The notes beneath the pieces were generated by a model. That model ran no database searches. It was not told the origin of the DNA and saw only the letters and a program-made list of their open reading frames with translations. Source: Methanotrichaceae archaeon (GTDB taxonomy: Archaea > Halobacteriota > Methanosarcinia > Methanotrichales > Methanotrichaceae). Taken from it: a DNA stretch of 64,000 nt. Positions 43,553-51,516 of this stretch are shown piece after piece (the stretch's first letter is position 1; every line of letters starts with the position of its first letter). A program made the position numbers and the translations under genes. Where the stretch lies: contig JABLXE010000007.1 of NCBI GenBank assembly GCA_013178225.1, positions 1 to 64,000 on the forward strand, read 5' to 3'.

Positions 43553-44443
43553 ATGAAATTTTCTATGGCCATAATTATGCTACTCTTCCTTCTGGTGACG
43601 CCGGCTATCTCTATTGAAGAGCCGGGCGTTCATCAGCTGGGACAGATGATGATGAGTGCCGCGGATAATCTTACAACCTATGCCTATTCCCGCCAGGCGG
43701 AAGCCAGCATTGCATATCAAAATCAAACCCTCGATGAGCAGTTCCTGGCGGTCAAGGAAACGTCAGGAATGGTCAATCTGCCGGACCAGGCAGGCTGGTG
43801 GAATGCAGCTCTGACCGACAAGGAAACCGGGGAGATTCTGACCTGGCAGGGATACCTGGTAAACGGCAGCGAGTACTGGAAGGAGGACCAGAACTGGACT
43901 CGGTTCTTGGTCAATAATACCACCATAATTTTGGAAGAATACAACGAGCTTCCCGGCCAGGTGGCCTTAATTCAGCTCTCCGATATGCAGATTGTGGGGA
44001 GCGAGCAGTGTGATGGTGAAGAGTGCTACCGCCTGGAGGGAACTCCCATTGAGCCTATCATGGAGGGGATTTTGGCCCTGCAGCTTTTGGCTTCTTACTT
44101 CGGATCGCCCTTCCCGCTTCCCGATGAGCTGGAGAATGCGAGCTTTTCCATAGGCGATACCAATCTGCTGAACAACAGCCGTGTCGCCATCACTGCCTGG
44201 GTCTCCAAGAACTCCTCACTCTTAAAGAGGTTGGACATAGATTCCAGCCTGACCATCTCGCCCGAGATTCTGAACATATCCGAGCCCGAGTTCAATATCA
44301 AGAGCCTTCTTAACGAGTCGACCATCTATTCGGCCTTCGGCCAGCCAGTGACAATCGAGCTTCCAAGAGAAGCATTAAACGAAAGCTACCGGCTGAAGGG
44401 AACGGACTGGAGATGGGCGGCCTTCGGATCGGTGAGGCCCTGA
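43553..44443 (+). CDS. Secreted LppX/LolA-like hypothetical protein
   Basis: 296 residues with a signal peptide (1-20, ending TPAIS), then a beta-rich domain with repeated N-x-S/T sites and one Cys pair (CDGEEC). Its architecture (DNLTTYAYSRQAEASIAYQ..., WQGYLVNGSEYWKE...) resembles the LolA/LppX-type half-barrel used in lipid or lipoprotein binding; the family is not certain. AGGAGGATTGCC precedes the ATG. Confidence 0.6.
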   Translation: MKFSMAIIMLLFLLVTPAISIEEPGVHQLGQMMMSAADNLTTYAYSRQAEASIAYQNQTLDEQFLAVKETSGMVNLPDQAGWWNAALTDKETGEILTWQGYLVNGSEYWKEDQNWTRFLVNNTTIILEEYNELPGQVALIQLSDMQIVGSEQCDGEECYRLEGTPIEPIMEGILALQLLASYFGSPFPLPDELENASFSIGDTNLLNNSRVAITAWVSKNSSLLKRLDIDSSLTISPEILNISEPEFNIKSLLNESTIYSAFGQPVTIELPREALNESYRLKGTDWRWAAFGSVRP

Positions 44444-44463
44444 TTTCTGGGAGGACTGACGCC

Positions 44464-44931
44464 ATGAAGAGACTTAATTTAAACCCGGTGATCTTGGCGC
44501 TTTCGGCTCTGGCGGTATTGATGCTGATCTCTGCAATTTCTGCGGCACAGCAGACTTCGTCGGATCCAGCCCACGCCTATTGTGTGAAAATGGGCTATCT
44601 CTACAAGACCTCTCCTGGACTGAACAACGGCCAAGGAGTCTGCCAGTTCCCCGATCAGAGCTGGTGCGATGCCCAGGCTTTCTATTCCGGAACCTGCGGT
44701 CCCAGGCTCAATGCCAATCCATTCGGGCCGACGATATATGGCGCGAGCATCGATCCTAGCCAGATCTGCCGGAACCAGGGAGGAAGCGTAAGAAGCGTGC
44801 ACACGCCCTACGGAGATGTTCAGGTGTGCGTTTTTCCCGATGGCACCACCTGTGACCTGCAGTCGCTGTCTATGGGCAGATGCGGCGATCGTTGGTTCGG
44901 TTACGCTTACAATTGGCTGAACGCACCCTGA
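44464..44931 (+). CDS. Secreted protein with two DUF333 repeats
   Basis: 155 residues. A signal peptide (1-27) is followed by two DUF333-type Cys-rich units: AYCVKMGYLYKTSPGLNNGQGVCQFPDQSWCDAQAFYSGTC (about 39-79) and QICRNQGGSVRSVHTPYGDVQVCVFPDGTTCDLQSLSMGRC (about 100-140). Each has four Cys at matching positions, probably two disulfides. DUF333 is found in heat-shock-like hemolysin-annotated proteins of unknown role. ATG at 44464 with GGGAGGACTGAC upstream; the frame opens earlier inside the preceding gene. Confidence 0.75.
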   Translation: MKRLNLNPVILALSALAVLMLISAISAAQQTSSDPAHAYCVKMGYLYKTSPGLNNGQGVCQFPDQSWCDAQAFYSGTCGPRLNANPFGPTIYGASIDPSQICRNQGGSVRSVHTPYGDVQVCVFPDGTTCDLQSLSMGRCGDRWFGYAYNWLNAP

Positions 44932-44955
44932 GACGCCGGAAAAGCTCTCAAATAA

Positions 44956-45013
44956 TTTTTTTGGCCTGATTTTCCTGCCCTGGATAGTCCCCGTCCCGAG
45001 CGTCCCTTTTTTT
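44956..45013 (+). terminator. T-run terminators
   Basis: Runs of seven T at 44956-44962 and 45007-45013 separate the DUF333 protein gene from the nitroreductase gene. Confidence 0.45.
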
Positions 45014-45122
45014 ATTCCGGTTTTAGGGCCCGGATGGCTTTGTGAATGGCTGGTGATTATGCTGGAGGGACGGAAGGCATCTTTTCCCGTTCGTCTCCAG
45101 ACCTCAGCATTTGGCCTCAAGG

Positions 45123-45131
45123 AATAAATAG
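45123..45131 (+). promoter_or_regulatory. TATA box of the nitroreductase gene
   Basis: AATAAATAG centred at 45127; 26 bases further is the ATG at 45153, so the transcript is probably leaderless. Confidence 0.5.
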
Positions 45132-45152
45132 ATCTCAGGCCAATTTTTAGAT

Positions 45153-45764
45153 ATGATCGATCTATCCTCTTGCGAAGAGCCAGAAAACGACGTTCTCAGA
45201 GCAATTTTCGAGCGCAGGTCGGTTCGGGACTACAAAGACGAGCCTGTATCGGATGACCTCATCAGGAAGCTCATCCGGGCCGGGGTTCAGGCTCCCAGCG
45301 CCGCGAACAAACAGCCCTGGAGGTTTGTGGTCGTCAAGGACAAGCAGGTGATGAAAAGGCTGTCGGACAAGGCCAAAGAGCTATGGGTCGAGGAGTCGCG
45401 GAAATCCAGCAATCCCGATCTGATCCGGATGGCCCAGATGGTCTCTCTCCCTGACTTCAATATATTCTTCGACGCACCCCTTCTGATAATGATCTTTTCC
45501 CATCCTGACGCCTTCTCTCCTCATTATGACTGCTCGCTGGCTGCCGGAAACATGATGCTGGCCGCCGGGTCGCTGGGCCTTGGAAGCTGCTGGATTGGGC
45601 TGGCAGCGCCTGTGGAGCGTGTGGCCACGATGATGAGAGAGCTGGGGGTTCCTGAGGGGCACCGCCTGATCGCGCCGTTGATCTTCGGGTACCCTGCAAA
45701 AGAGCGACAGAAAGGGCCGGAAAGAAACATGGATGTCATTCTCAAGTGGATTGAGCAGGTCTAG
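45153..45764 (+). CDS. Nitroreductase family protein
   Basis: 203 residues. FERRSVRDYKDEPVSDDLIRKLIRAGVQAPSAANKQPWRFVVV holds the FMN phosphate-binding Arg-Ser-Arg and Asn-Gln-x-x pattern. AAGNMMLAAGSLGLGSCWIG and an LIFGYPAKE end are also typical. Flavin-dependent reductase of unknown substrate. Leaderless start predicted from the TATA box. Confidence 0.88.
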   Translation: MIDLSSCEEPENDVLRAIFERRSVRDYKDEPVSDDLIRKLIRAGVQAPSAANKQPWRFVVVKDKQVMKRLSDKAKELWVEESRKSSNPDLIRMAQMVSLPDFNIFFDAPLLIMIFSHPDAFSPHYDCSLAAGNMMLAAGSLGLGSCWIGLAAPVERVATMMRELGVPEGHRLIAPLIFGYPAKERQKGPERNMDVILKWIEQV

Positions 45765-45854
45765 GGCCTTCTATTTTTCTTCGATCCCAATCCCTCTTCA
45801 GGAAGAGGCTCCGATACGCCAGGATCGCGGCCATAAAAGACGCTGTTCAGAAAT

Positions 45855-46325
45855 TCAGAAGGCCACAAACTGGACGCCTACTACGGCCCCGGTCACGATT
45901 GCAGCGGCAATCATGACTCCCGCGGCGATGGCGAGAAAAGCATGCCAGAACTTGAGCCCCAGAAGAAATGCCACCGCACAGCCGGTCCAGGCTCCGGTCA
46001 CAGGCATTGGTATGGCCACGAAGAGACAGAGGGCCAGAAGTCCGAAATTTTCGTGTTCCTGAATGTATTTTTTCCGGGTTCTGGCAAAGAGCCAGGTGAA
46101 AAACCTGTCGCCGAGGGAGAAACGTCTCAGGTAATCGGAGACCGGGCCCAGAAACAGGAGCAGGGGTACGACCGGCAGGAGATTCCCCATAACCGCCAGC
46201 AGATATGCCTCAACCGGCTCCATCCCGAAAACGCCAATAGCTACGGGAATGGCTCCCCTGACTTCAGAGATGGGCAGCGCCGCAATGATTATCGTCATCA
46301 GCCAGCCGGGAGTTATCGGGATCAC
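45855..46325 (-). CDS. Small multidrug export (COG2426/PF06695) membrane protein
   Basis: 156 residues with four transmembrane helices; ALPISEVRGAIPVAIGVFGM and PMPVTGAWTGCAVAFLLG are the family motifs. Function is annotated as drug export by name only. GTG start at 46325; the minus-strand TATA GTATATAG (46346-46353) predicts transcription at or next to it, so leaderless. Confidence 0.8.
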   Translation of the reverse strand: MIPITPGWLMTIIIAALPISEVRGAIPVAIGVFGMEPVEAYLLAVMGNLLPVVPLLLFLGPVSDYLRRFSLGDRFFTWLFARTRKKYIQEHENFGLLALCLFVAIPMPVTGAWTGCAVAFLLGLKFWHAFLAIAAGVMIAAAIVTGAVVGVQFVAF

Positions 46326-46397
46326 CAGAGATTATGATTGGCCTGCTATATACCCGCAATATTATTGCTTCTTAATTATGCCTGGCCCATCAGCGGA

Positions 46398-46835
46398 TCA
46401 TTCGCCCACTGTCCCCTTGATCTCGACCTTGAAGGCGGTCTCCTGGGCCGGGGAATAGACGGATATAGTCAGATCGACGGGAATCTTGCCCAGGGCGACC
46501 GAAATGGGCCTGTCCCCCTGGTTGCTGACTTCAACCTTTACGCCCTGCGCAAGCTTGGACAGGGCACCGACCAGGTCGCCGATCTTCAAGACCTCTGCCG
46601 CACTCTTGAGGTCGGGAGTCACGGTAATCGGCTCGACCGAGATTGGTGACAGGGCCAGTGGACTCGAAGAGTCGCCGGAGACCTTGGCGGATATGGGTGC
46701 GCTATCCTGTCCAGAGATCTGGACGCTCAGACCTCCGTCCTTTGCCGTTCCCTTCACCTTGGCTACAAGAGGGTACCTTTCCTGCTCTTCTGAGCCCTGG
46801 ACTCTCGCGTCGGCTTCAACTTTAAAAGACACCAT
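46398..46835 (-). CDS. Hypothetical protein
   Basis: 145 residues, beta-rich, no Cys, no signal peptide; repeated phrases such as SPISVEPITVTPDL. No family recognised. Start at ATG 46835 rather than the overlapping GTG 46838. Divergent from mmp9. Confidence 0.5.
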   Translation of the reverse strand: MVSFKVEADARVQGSEEQERYPLVAKVKGTAKDGGLSVQISGQDSAPISAKVSGDSSSPLALSPISVEPITVTPDLKSAAEVLKIGDLVGALSKLAQGVKVEVSNQGDRPISVALGKIPVDLTISVYSPAQETAFKVEIKGTVGE

Positions 46836-46866
46836 CACATCACCGCATAACCCTTAGATATTCTCA

Positions 46867-46874
46867 CATATAAA
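46867..46874 (+). promoter_or_regulatory. TATA box of the mmp9 operon
   Basis: CATATAAA centred at 46870 predicts a transcript start near 46896, so the ATG at 46877 would lie upstream of it and the ATG at 46901 would have a leader of a few bases. Confidence 0.5.
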
Positions 46875-46900
46875 GGATGGCCGAATCCTGCAGCCCGATC

Positions 46901-47929
46901 ATGAATCAAAAAGATTTTATTATATCTGGCGAAAGCCTGATATCGTCTGAGAGGCATCTCGGCCCTTTGATGCTTGAAGTTGGATATCTCGATCTGAAAT
47001 CTCCCATAGCGGTTATATCGCCTTACGGCAAACCTTGCTCCAACGGCTCAGCAGGACTGTTTTTGATCGATGACATTAATCTGGACAAAACCAGCATCTC
47101 CGAGATAGAATCGAGCCTGAAGGGAATCGATTCCAAATCGGCTATCGGACTGTCTGTGAGCAGCTCGCAAGATGAACGTCTCATGGATGCGGCCAGGTTC
47201 GCGAGCCAAAACCTGTTTCTGCTGGACCTGAACTTCGGCCGGAACCGGGACTGGAACAGGCTTCTTGCCGTCCTGCCCAGGATCAAGAGATGCGGGACCA
47301 CCATCTCGGCAAGGATCCGGCCCGAGGACCTCTCAGCCGACCTCTTTTCTAAACTATGCGCCTGCGAGCCTGACCTCATCCATCTCGACCTGAGAGGGTT
47401 GAACGGCATGGGTCCCAGGTTCGTCAAAAAGGTGGCAGACATCCGGGGCCCTAAAATCATGGCTCTGGGCGACGTGAAGGATTTCGATGATGCAGAATCT
47501 CTGCTGGCCATGGGCTCGGATCTGGTATCGCTTAAGGGAGCCGACCCGGAGTTTGCCGAATGGCTGTCCCAGGCCATGAAGGAGTATGACGCCTTAAGCG
47601 GCTGGTACAATGCACCCAAGCATATCTGTTCAGGCGGCGATCTGCGCGGCCTGGCCTTCTGCTGTCCTCCGGTCAAGCACTGTCCGCTCCTGGGCGCGCT
47701 CAAGAAAGCGGGCATGTCTGCTGAGGAGTTCGTCGAGCGCAAATTGACTCTTGCGCGAGGCACTCCGCTGGAGAAGGGAGACGGCACCTGCTTTGGCAGC
47801 CTGGTGTGGTGCTGCAAGATCACCAAGCCCTGTTACCTGCGAGATGCAGCGCTCTCCAGGGCAGGACTTTCAGGCCCCGAGTACATGGCCCTCAAGAAGA
47901 AGCTGGCAGAAGACATCCTCAAGTCATGA
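46901..47929 (+). CDS. Methanogenesis marker protein 9
   Basis: 342 residues from ATG 46901 (350 from the ATG at 46877). Residues up to about 240 form a dihydroorotate-dehydrogenase/TIM-barrel-type domain (MALGDVKDFDDAESLLAMGSDLVSLKG). The Cys-rich end carries two related units, LAFCCPPVKHC and LVWCCKITKPC, each followed by a similar helix (KAGMSAEEFVERK and RAGLSGPEYMALKK). These may bind an iron-sulfur cluster. Methanogen-specific; role unproven. TATA at 46867-46874 favours the second ATG. Its stop overlaps the next start (ATGA). Confidence 0.9.
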   Translation: MNQKDFIISGESLISSERHLGPLMLEVGYLDLKSPIAVISPYGKPCSNGSAGLFLIDDINLDKTSISEIESSLKGIDSKSAIGLSVSSSQDERLMDAARFASQNLFLLDLNFGRNRDWNRLLAVLPRIKRCGTTISARIRPEDLSADLFSKLCACEPDLIHLDLRGLNGMGPRFVKKVADIRGPKIMALGDVKDFDDAESLLAMGSDLVSLKGADPEFAEWLSQAMKEYDALSGWYNAPKHICSGGDLRGLAFCCPPVKHCPLLGALKKAGMSAEEFVERKLTLARGTPLEKGDGTCFGSLVWCCKITKPCYLRDAALSRAGLSGPEYMALKKKLAEDILKS

Positions 47930-48777
47930 GCGCCTTAAACCCGGAAAGGATAGCCCAGTGTGCGCAGCTGGCCATGCTCTTTGAGCTCTCCTCCAGCCCC
48001 AAGCCGGGAAACGTCGATAGATGCCACGACTTTGAGGACATAAAATTCCAGCACTTCATTGCCAGTGCTGTGAGCAGCTATCCCGTCTTCAGAGAAGCGG
48101 CCTTTTCCGGATCGAGCTTTGGACGCCTCCTCTTGCAGGGCGTCTTTGCCTGGAAGGAGTGGAATCTTCCGGGAAACACTCACTTTGGATCTCTGGTTCT
48201 AATGATTCCCCTGGCCATGGCGGCCGGCCGGCCGGGAAGCCTGAGGGATGAGCTTTCAGCGGTTCTCGAAAGATCCTCAATCGAAGACGCGGTGGACTTT
48301 TACCGGGCCTTTGAGCTGGCCGGTGCCAGAGTGGTGGAGGTCGAGGAGTTCTGTCTGCGAGATCCGCACTCCATGAACGATCTGCGAAGGGAGGGAAGGT
48401 CGCTTCTGGACTTGATGCGGCTTTCCCAGGGGCATGACCTGGTGGCCAGGGAATGGTCAACTGATTATGCCCGTTCCTTTGGCCTGGCAGAGGAGATGTC
48501 TTCGGCAATCGAAGCCCTGGGCATATCTCAGGGCGTGGCCAGATCTTATCTGCAGGCGCTCTCGGAAGAGCCGGACAGCCTTGTGCGGGCCAAGTTCGGG
48601 CCGGCGGTGGCCGAACAGGTCTCTCTTTCTGCCAGGATGGCACTGCAAGACCGGACCTTCGAGGCGGCGAGAAGCCTGGACCGTGATCTCCTGGAGAAGG
48701 ACATAAATCCCGGATCGACAGCGGATCTGGTTGCGGCAGCTTTATTTATCTGCCTGCTGAGGGGACTCAGGTTTTAA
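47926..48777 (+). CDS. CitG/MdcB-like triphosphoribosyl-dephospho-CoA synthase family protein
   Basis: 283 residues. ELSSSPKPGNVDRCHDFEDIKFQHF and NTHFGSLVLMIPLAMAAG match the two conserved regions of CitG-type proteins. CitG joins dephospho-CoA and ATP, but archaea lack citrate lyase. Archaeal and methylotroph members occur near tetrahydromethanopterin genes, so a pterin-related role is likely. The frame extends to 47806 within mmp9; ATGA overlap marks the true start. Confidence 0.82.
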   Translation: MSALNPERIAQCAQLAMLFELSSSPKPGNVDRCHDFEDIKFQHFIASAVSSYPVFREAAFSGSSFGRLLLQGVFAWKEWNLPGNTHFGSLVLMIPLAMAAGRPGSLRDELSAVLERSSIEDAVDFYRAFELAGARVVEVEEFCLRDPHSMNDLRREGRSLLDLMRLSQGHDLVAREWSTDYARSFGLAEEMSSAIEALGISQGVARSYLQALSEEPDSLVRAKFGPAVAEQVSLSARMALQDRTFEAARSLDRDLLEKDINPGSTADLVAAALFICLLRGLRF

Positions 48778-48779
48778 AG

Positions 48780-49370
48780 ATGCTTTACGGTAATGAGGCT
48801 CTGGAAGAGCTTGGAATCGTCGATGGCATAAACGAGATCATCGCCACCACCGAAAGCCACGGCAAAGTCAATGCCGCTCCGCTGGGAATCATCAAAGATG
48901 GCGACTCCCTTTACATAAGGCTGTTTTCCGGAACGCATACCTATGATAACGTCCTGCAGAACGGCTGGTTTGTGGCCAATATCACCCATGACGCCTGGCT
49001 GTTTGCAGAGACCGCTTTAGAAGACCTCACGCCGCAGTATTTCGAGAGGCGCGAGGGTCTTCCGGTCCTAAAGGATGCCGAGGCCTGGGGCCTGTTCGAA
49101 TGCGAGACCTTTCCCCTGGACATAGTGATCGGCAAGGTGCAGCTGGTGAAGGGAGAGGTGCTGCGCAGAGATTTTCGTGCCTTTAATCGCGGACAGAGCC
49201 TGGTGATCGAGGCGGCCGTTGCTGCCACCAGATACATGGCTCTCCGGGTCGATTCCTACTATGAAGAGTTGATGAAGCTGCAGAGAATCATCAACCGCTG
49301 TGGTGGTCCCCGAGAGCGCGAGGCCATGGAGCGGCTAATGGACCGGGTGGACAGCTTTTCGCACATCTGA
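48780..49370 (+). CDS. DUF447 family protein
   Basis: 196 residues of DUF447 (COG2457), split-barrel flavin-reductase-like fold: INEIIATTESHGKVNAAPLGII and VANITHDAWLFAETALEDL are its conserved parts. Usually found near H4MPT biosynthesis and CitG-like genes, as here. FMN binding and catalysis unproven. 2 bases after the previous stop, so part of the mmp9 operon. Confidence 0.85.
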   Translation: MLYGNEALEELGIVDGINEIIATTESHGKVNAAPLGIIKDGDSLYIRLFSGTHTYDNVLQNGWFVANITHDAWLFAETALEDLTPQYFERREGLPVLKDAEAWGLFECETFPLDIVIGKVQLVKGEVLRRDFRAFNRGQSLVIEAAVAATRYMALRVDSYYEELMKLQRIINRCGGPREREAMERLMDRVDSFSHI

Positions 49371-49416
49371 TTCGCGGCCAATCATTAAATGGCCGAGACG
49401 GGAATAACTGATAACC

Positions 49417-50082
49417 ATGCTAGACCGGCTTCCCTCAGGATGTCAGAACCTGGACCGCTTGCTGGGCGGCGGCTTTGAGGCAGGCGTTGTAACCGAGCTT
49501 TACGGAGAGGCGGGATCCGGCAAGACCAACATCGTTTTGCAGCTATCAGTTCAGGCAGTGGCCAGAGGGCTGAGGTGCATATTCATCGATACCGAAGGCT
49601 TCTCAGTTGAGCGCTTCAGCCAGATCGCAGGCGAGGGCGCTAAAGAGATAGCCAGCAAGATAATCATCTTTGAGCCATTGAACCTCGAGCAGCAGCATGC
49701 AGCCATTCGCGAGTCTCACAAGATTGCCGGCCGGGATCTGGGGCTGGTGGTGCTCGACTCGGCCACTTCCCTTTACCGGGTGCAGCTGGAGTCGGAAGAC
49801 AGCCGGCAGGTGAGACGTACTCTGTCTCTTCAGCTCTCGGAGCTGCAGGAGATCGCCCGAAAACACAGGATCCCGGTGGTGATCACCAATCAGGTTTACA
49901 CTGAGATCGAGACCGGAGAGCTGCGACCTCTGGGGGGAACCTATCTCGAGCACATGTGCAAAGCCATAATCTGCCTGGAGAAGAGAGGCGAAGGGCTCAG
50001 AAGCGCCCGGATAGTTAAGCATCGATCGGTCCCGGAGGGAAACCGGGCAGAGTTCATGCTGACGGCACGCGGCCTTGAATAG
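49417..50082 (+). CDS. radB: DNA repair and recombination protein RadB
   Basis: 221 residues of the RecA fold. Walker A GEAGSGKT near residue 30, Walker B LGLVVLDSAT near 109, and VVITNQVYTEIETGELRPLGGTYLEH near 152. Unlike RadA it has no N-terminal helix-hairpin-helix domain, the mark of RadB, which assists RadA in Euryarchaeota. ATG 49417. Convergent with the GNAT gene 5 bases away. Confidence 0.95.
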   Translation: MLDRLPSGCQNLDRLLGGGFEAGVVTELYGEAGSGKTNIVLQLSVQAVARGLRCIFIDTEGFSVERFSQIAGEGAKEIASKIIIFEPLNLEQQHAAIRESHKIAGRDLGLVVLDSATSLYRVQLESEDSRQVRRTLSLQLSELQEIARKHRIPVVITNQVYTEIETGELRPLGGTYLEHMCKAIICLEKRGEGLRSARIVKHRSVPEGNRAEFMLTARGLE

Positions 50083-50087
50083 TCTTT

Positions 50088-50609
50088 TTAGATCCAGCGT
50101 CTCATGATCAGTGCCGTCTCTCCGTTGGAGTAGTAGGCAGGATGGACCGACATGGCCTGAAAACCCAGGCTGCAGTAGAGATTCTGAGCCTTTTTGTTGC
50201 TGATCCTGACCTCCAGCGTGGCGCTCAGGGCTCCCATCTTGCGAAAGATGCGGAGCAGATCGATCAAGAGCCTGGCTCCTATGCCCTGGCTCTGAAATGA
50301 CGGCCGCACGGCCAGCCAAAAGATACGGCCCTCTAAGGGTGTAGGCTTGAATCCCAGCACAAGTCCTGCCACAATTCCGTTCACCTCGGCCACCAGGGTG
50401 GTTGCGGGATGGTACTCGTAGAAGGCCGTGAATATGGGAAGGTCGTATCCTCCGAAGACCTCGCGGTCGATCTCCAGTGCTTGCATCAGGTCGTCGGGCT
50501 GCAGCCTTCGGACCAGCACCGGGCGGATTCGAACTCCTCCTTCCGATCTGAGCGGTAAATCGCCCTGAAAAGGCTTCTTCTGCCTCATCCTGTCAATGGT
50601 TTGGAGCAT
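50088..50609 (-). CDS. RimI-like GNAT acetyltransferase
   Basis: 173 residues from ATG 50609 (alternatives 50711 and 50588). RPSFQSQGIGARLLIDLL is the acetyl-CoA-binding Q-x-x-G-x-G/A motif and RISNKKAQNLYCSLGFQ the RimI-type end. May acetylate protein N-termini. The 50711 start lies within the upstream HAD gene and would add a Cys-rich unrelated stretch. Confidence 0.8.
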   Translation of the reverse strand: MLQTIDRMRQKKPFQGDLPLRSEGGVRIRPVLVRRLQPDDLMQALEIDREVFGGYDLPIFTAFYEYHPATTLVAEVNGIVAGLVLGFKPTPLEGRIFWLAVRPSFQSQGIGARLLIDLLRIFRKMGALSATLEVRISNKKAQNLYCSLGFQAMSVHPAYYSNGETALIMRRWI

Positions 50610-50655
50610 CTCATGGATATAGTTTATCGAAAAATTGGCAAGACGAAAACCCTGA

Positions 50656-51426
50656 TCACAGATAATCCGGCAACCTGGCGATGGAATCGAGCACCAGGTC
50701 GGGCAGCACACCGGACCGTTCGGCCAGATCGGCCCTGTACTTGCCGGTCTTGACCAGTATCCCCTTCATGCCCAGCGACTGGGCCCCGGAGACATCGGTC
50801 AGGATGTCGTCTCCGATCATCGCGGCCTCTTCCGGCCCTCTTCCCAGATCGTCCAGGGCCATTTTGAAGAACTCAGGAGAGGGCTTGCCCATTAGCTCAG
50901 CTCTCTTGCCGGTTGCGTACTCAAGAGCTGCGACGAACGGCCCTGTGGATAAAACGAGTCCGTCTGAACCCATCCAGTACCTGTCCTGCTCCAGGGCCAG
51001 TATCTCCGCTCCGTCCAGTATGTGTCTGAGGGCCTGATTTAAACGGTTGAAGGTGAACCGATCGCCGGCGTCTCCCACCACCACGAAGTCCACGTCATCT
51101 TCCGCGACCACGATTCCAGCATCCTCGAAGTCCCGTCCCACGTCTCCTGAAGCCAGCAGGAAGCACCTCTCCTTGCCCGTCCTCTTCATGTGCTCGATTG
51201 CTGCCAGGGGCGGGGTGAAGATCGAATCAGATGATACATCGAACCCCAGGTCTGTTAATCTCCGGGCCACAGATGATCTGCATCTTCTGGTGGAATTGGA
51301 CACGAACCTGTATTCGTATCCCCGGCTCTTTATGAGTGCCAGGGTCTCTCTAGCGCCCTCAATGGGACGGCCGCTCACATATAGGACTCCATCGAGGTCG
51401 ATTAAGAACGCCTGCATTTCCTGCAT
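50656..51426 (-). CDS. HAD-IIA family phosphatase
   Basis: 256 residues. FLIDLDGVLY (nucleophile Asp), SNSTRRC, GKPSPEFF (Lys) and MIGDDILTDVSGAQSLG (motif IV) fit NagD/phosphoglycolate phosphatase-type HAD-IIA enzymes. ATG 51426; followed on the same strand by the GNAT gene. Substrate cannot be told; a sugar-phosphate or phosphoglycolate is possible. Confidence 0.88.
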   Translation of the reverse strand: MQEMQAFLIDLDGVLYVSGRPIEGARETLALIKSRGYEYRFVSNSTRRCRSSVARRLTDLGFDVSSDSIFTPPLAAIEHMKRTGKERCFLLASGDVGRDFEDAGIVVAEDDVDFVVVGDAGDRFTFNRLNQALRHILDGAEILALEQDRYWMGSDGLVLSTGPFVAALEYATGKRAELMGKPSPEFFKMALDDLGRGPEEAAMIGDDILTDVSGAQSLGMKGILVKTGKYRADLAERSGVLPDLVLDSIARLPDYL

Positions 51427-51516
51427 ACCTCATTCCACCGTTTAATCGTGTTTTCGCGTTAGGCTTGGGGTTTTCACAGGCGGCTCAAATAAAATTTGCT
51501 CTTCAATTTGCATCGC

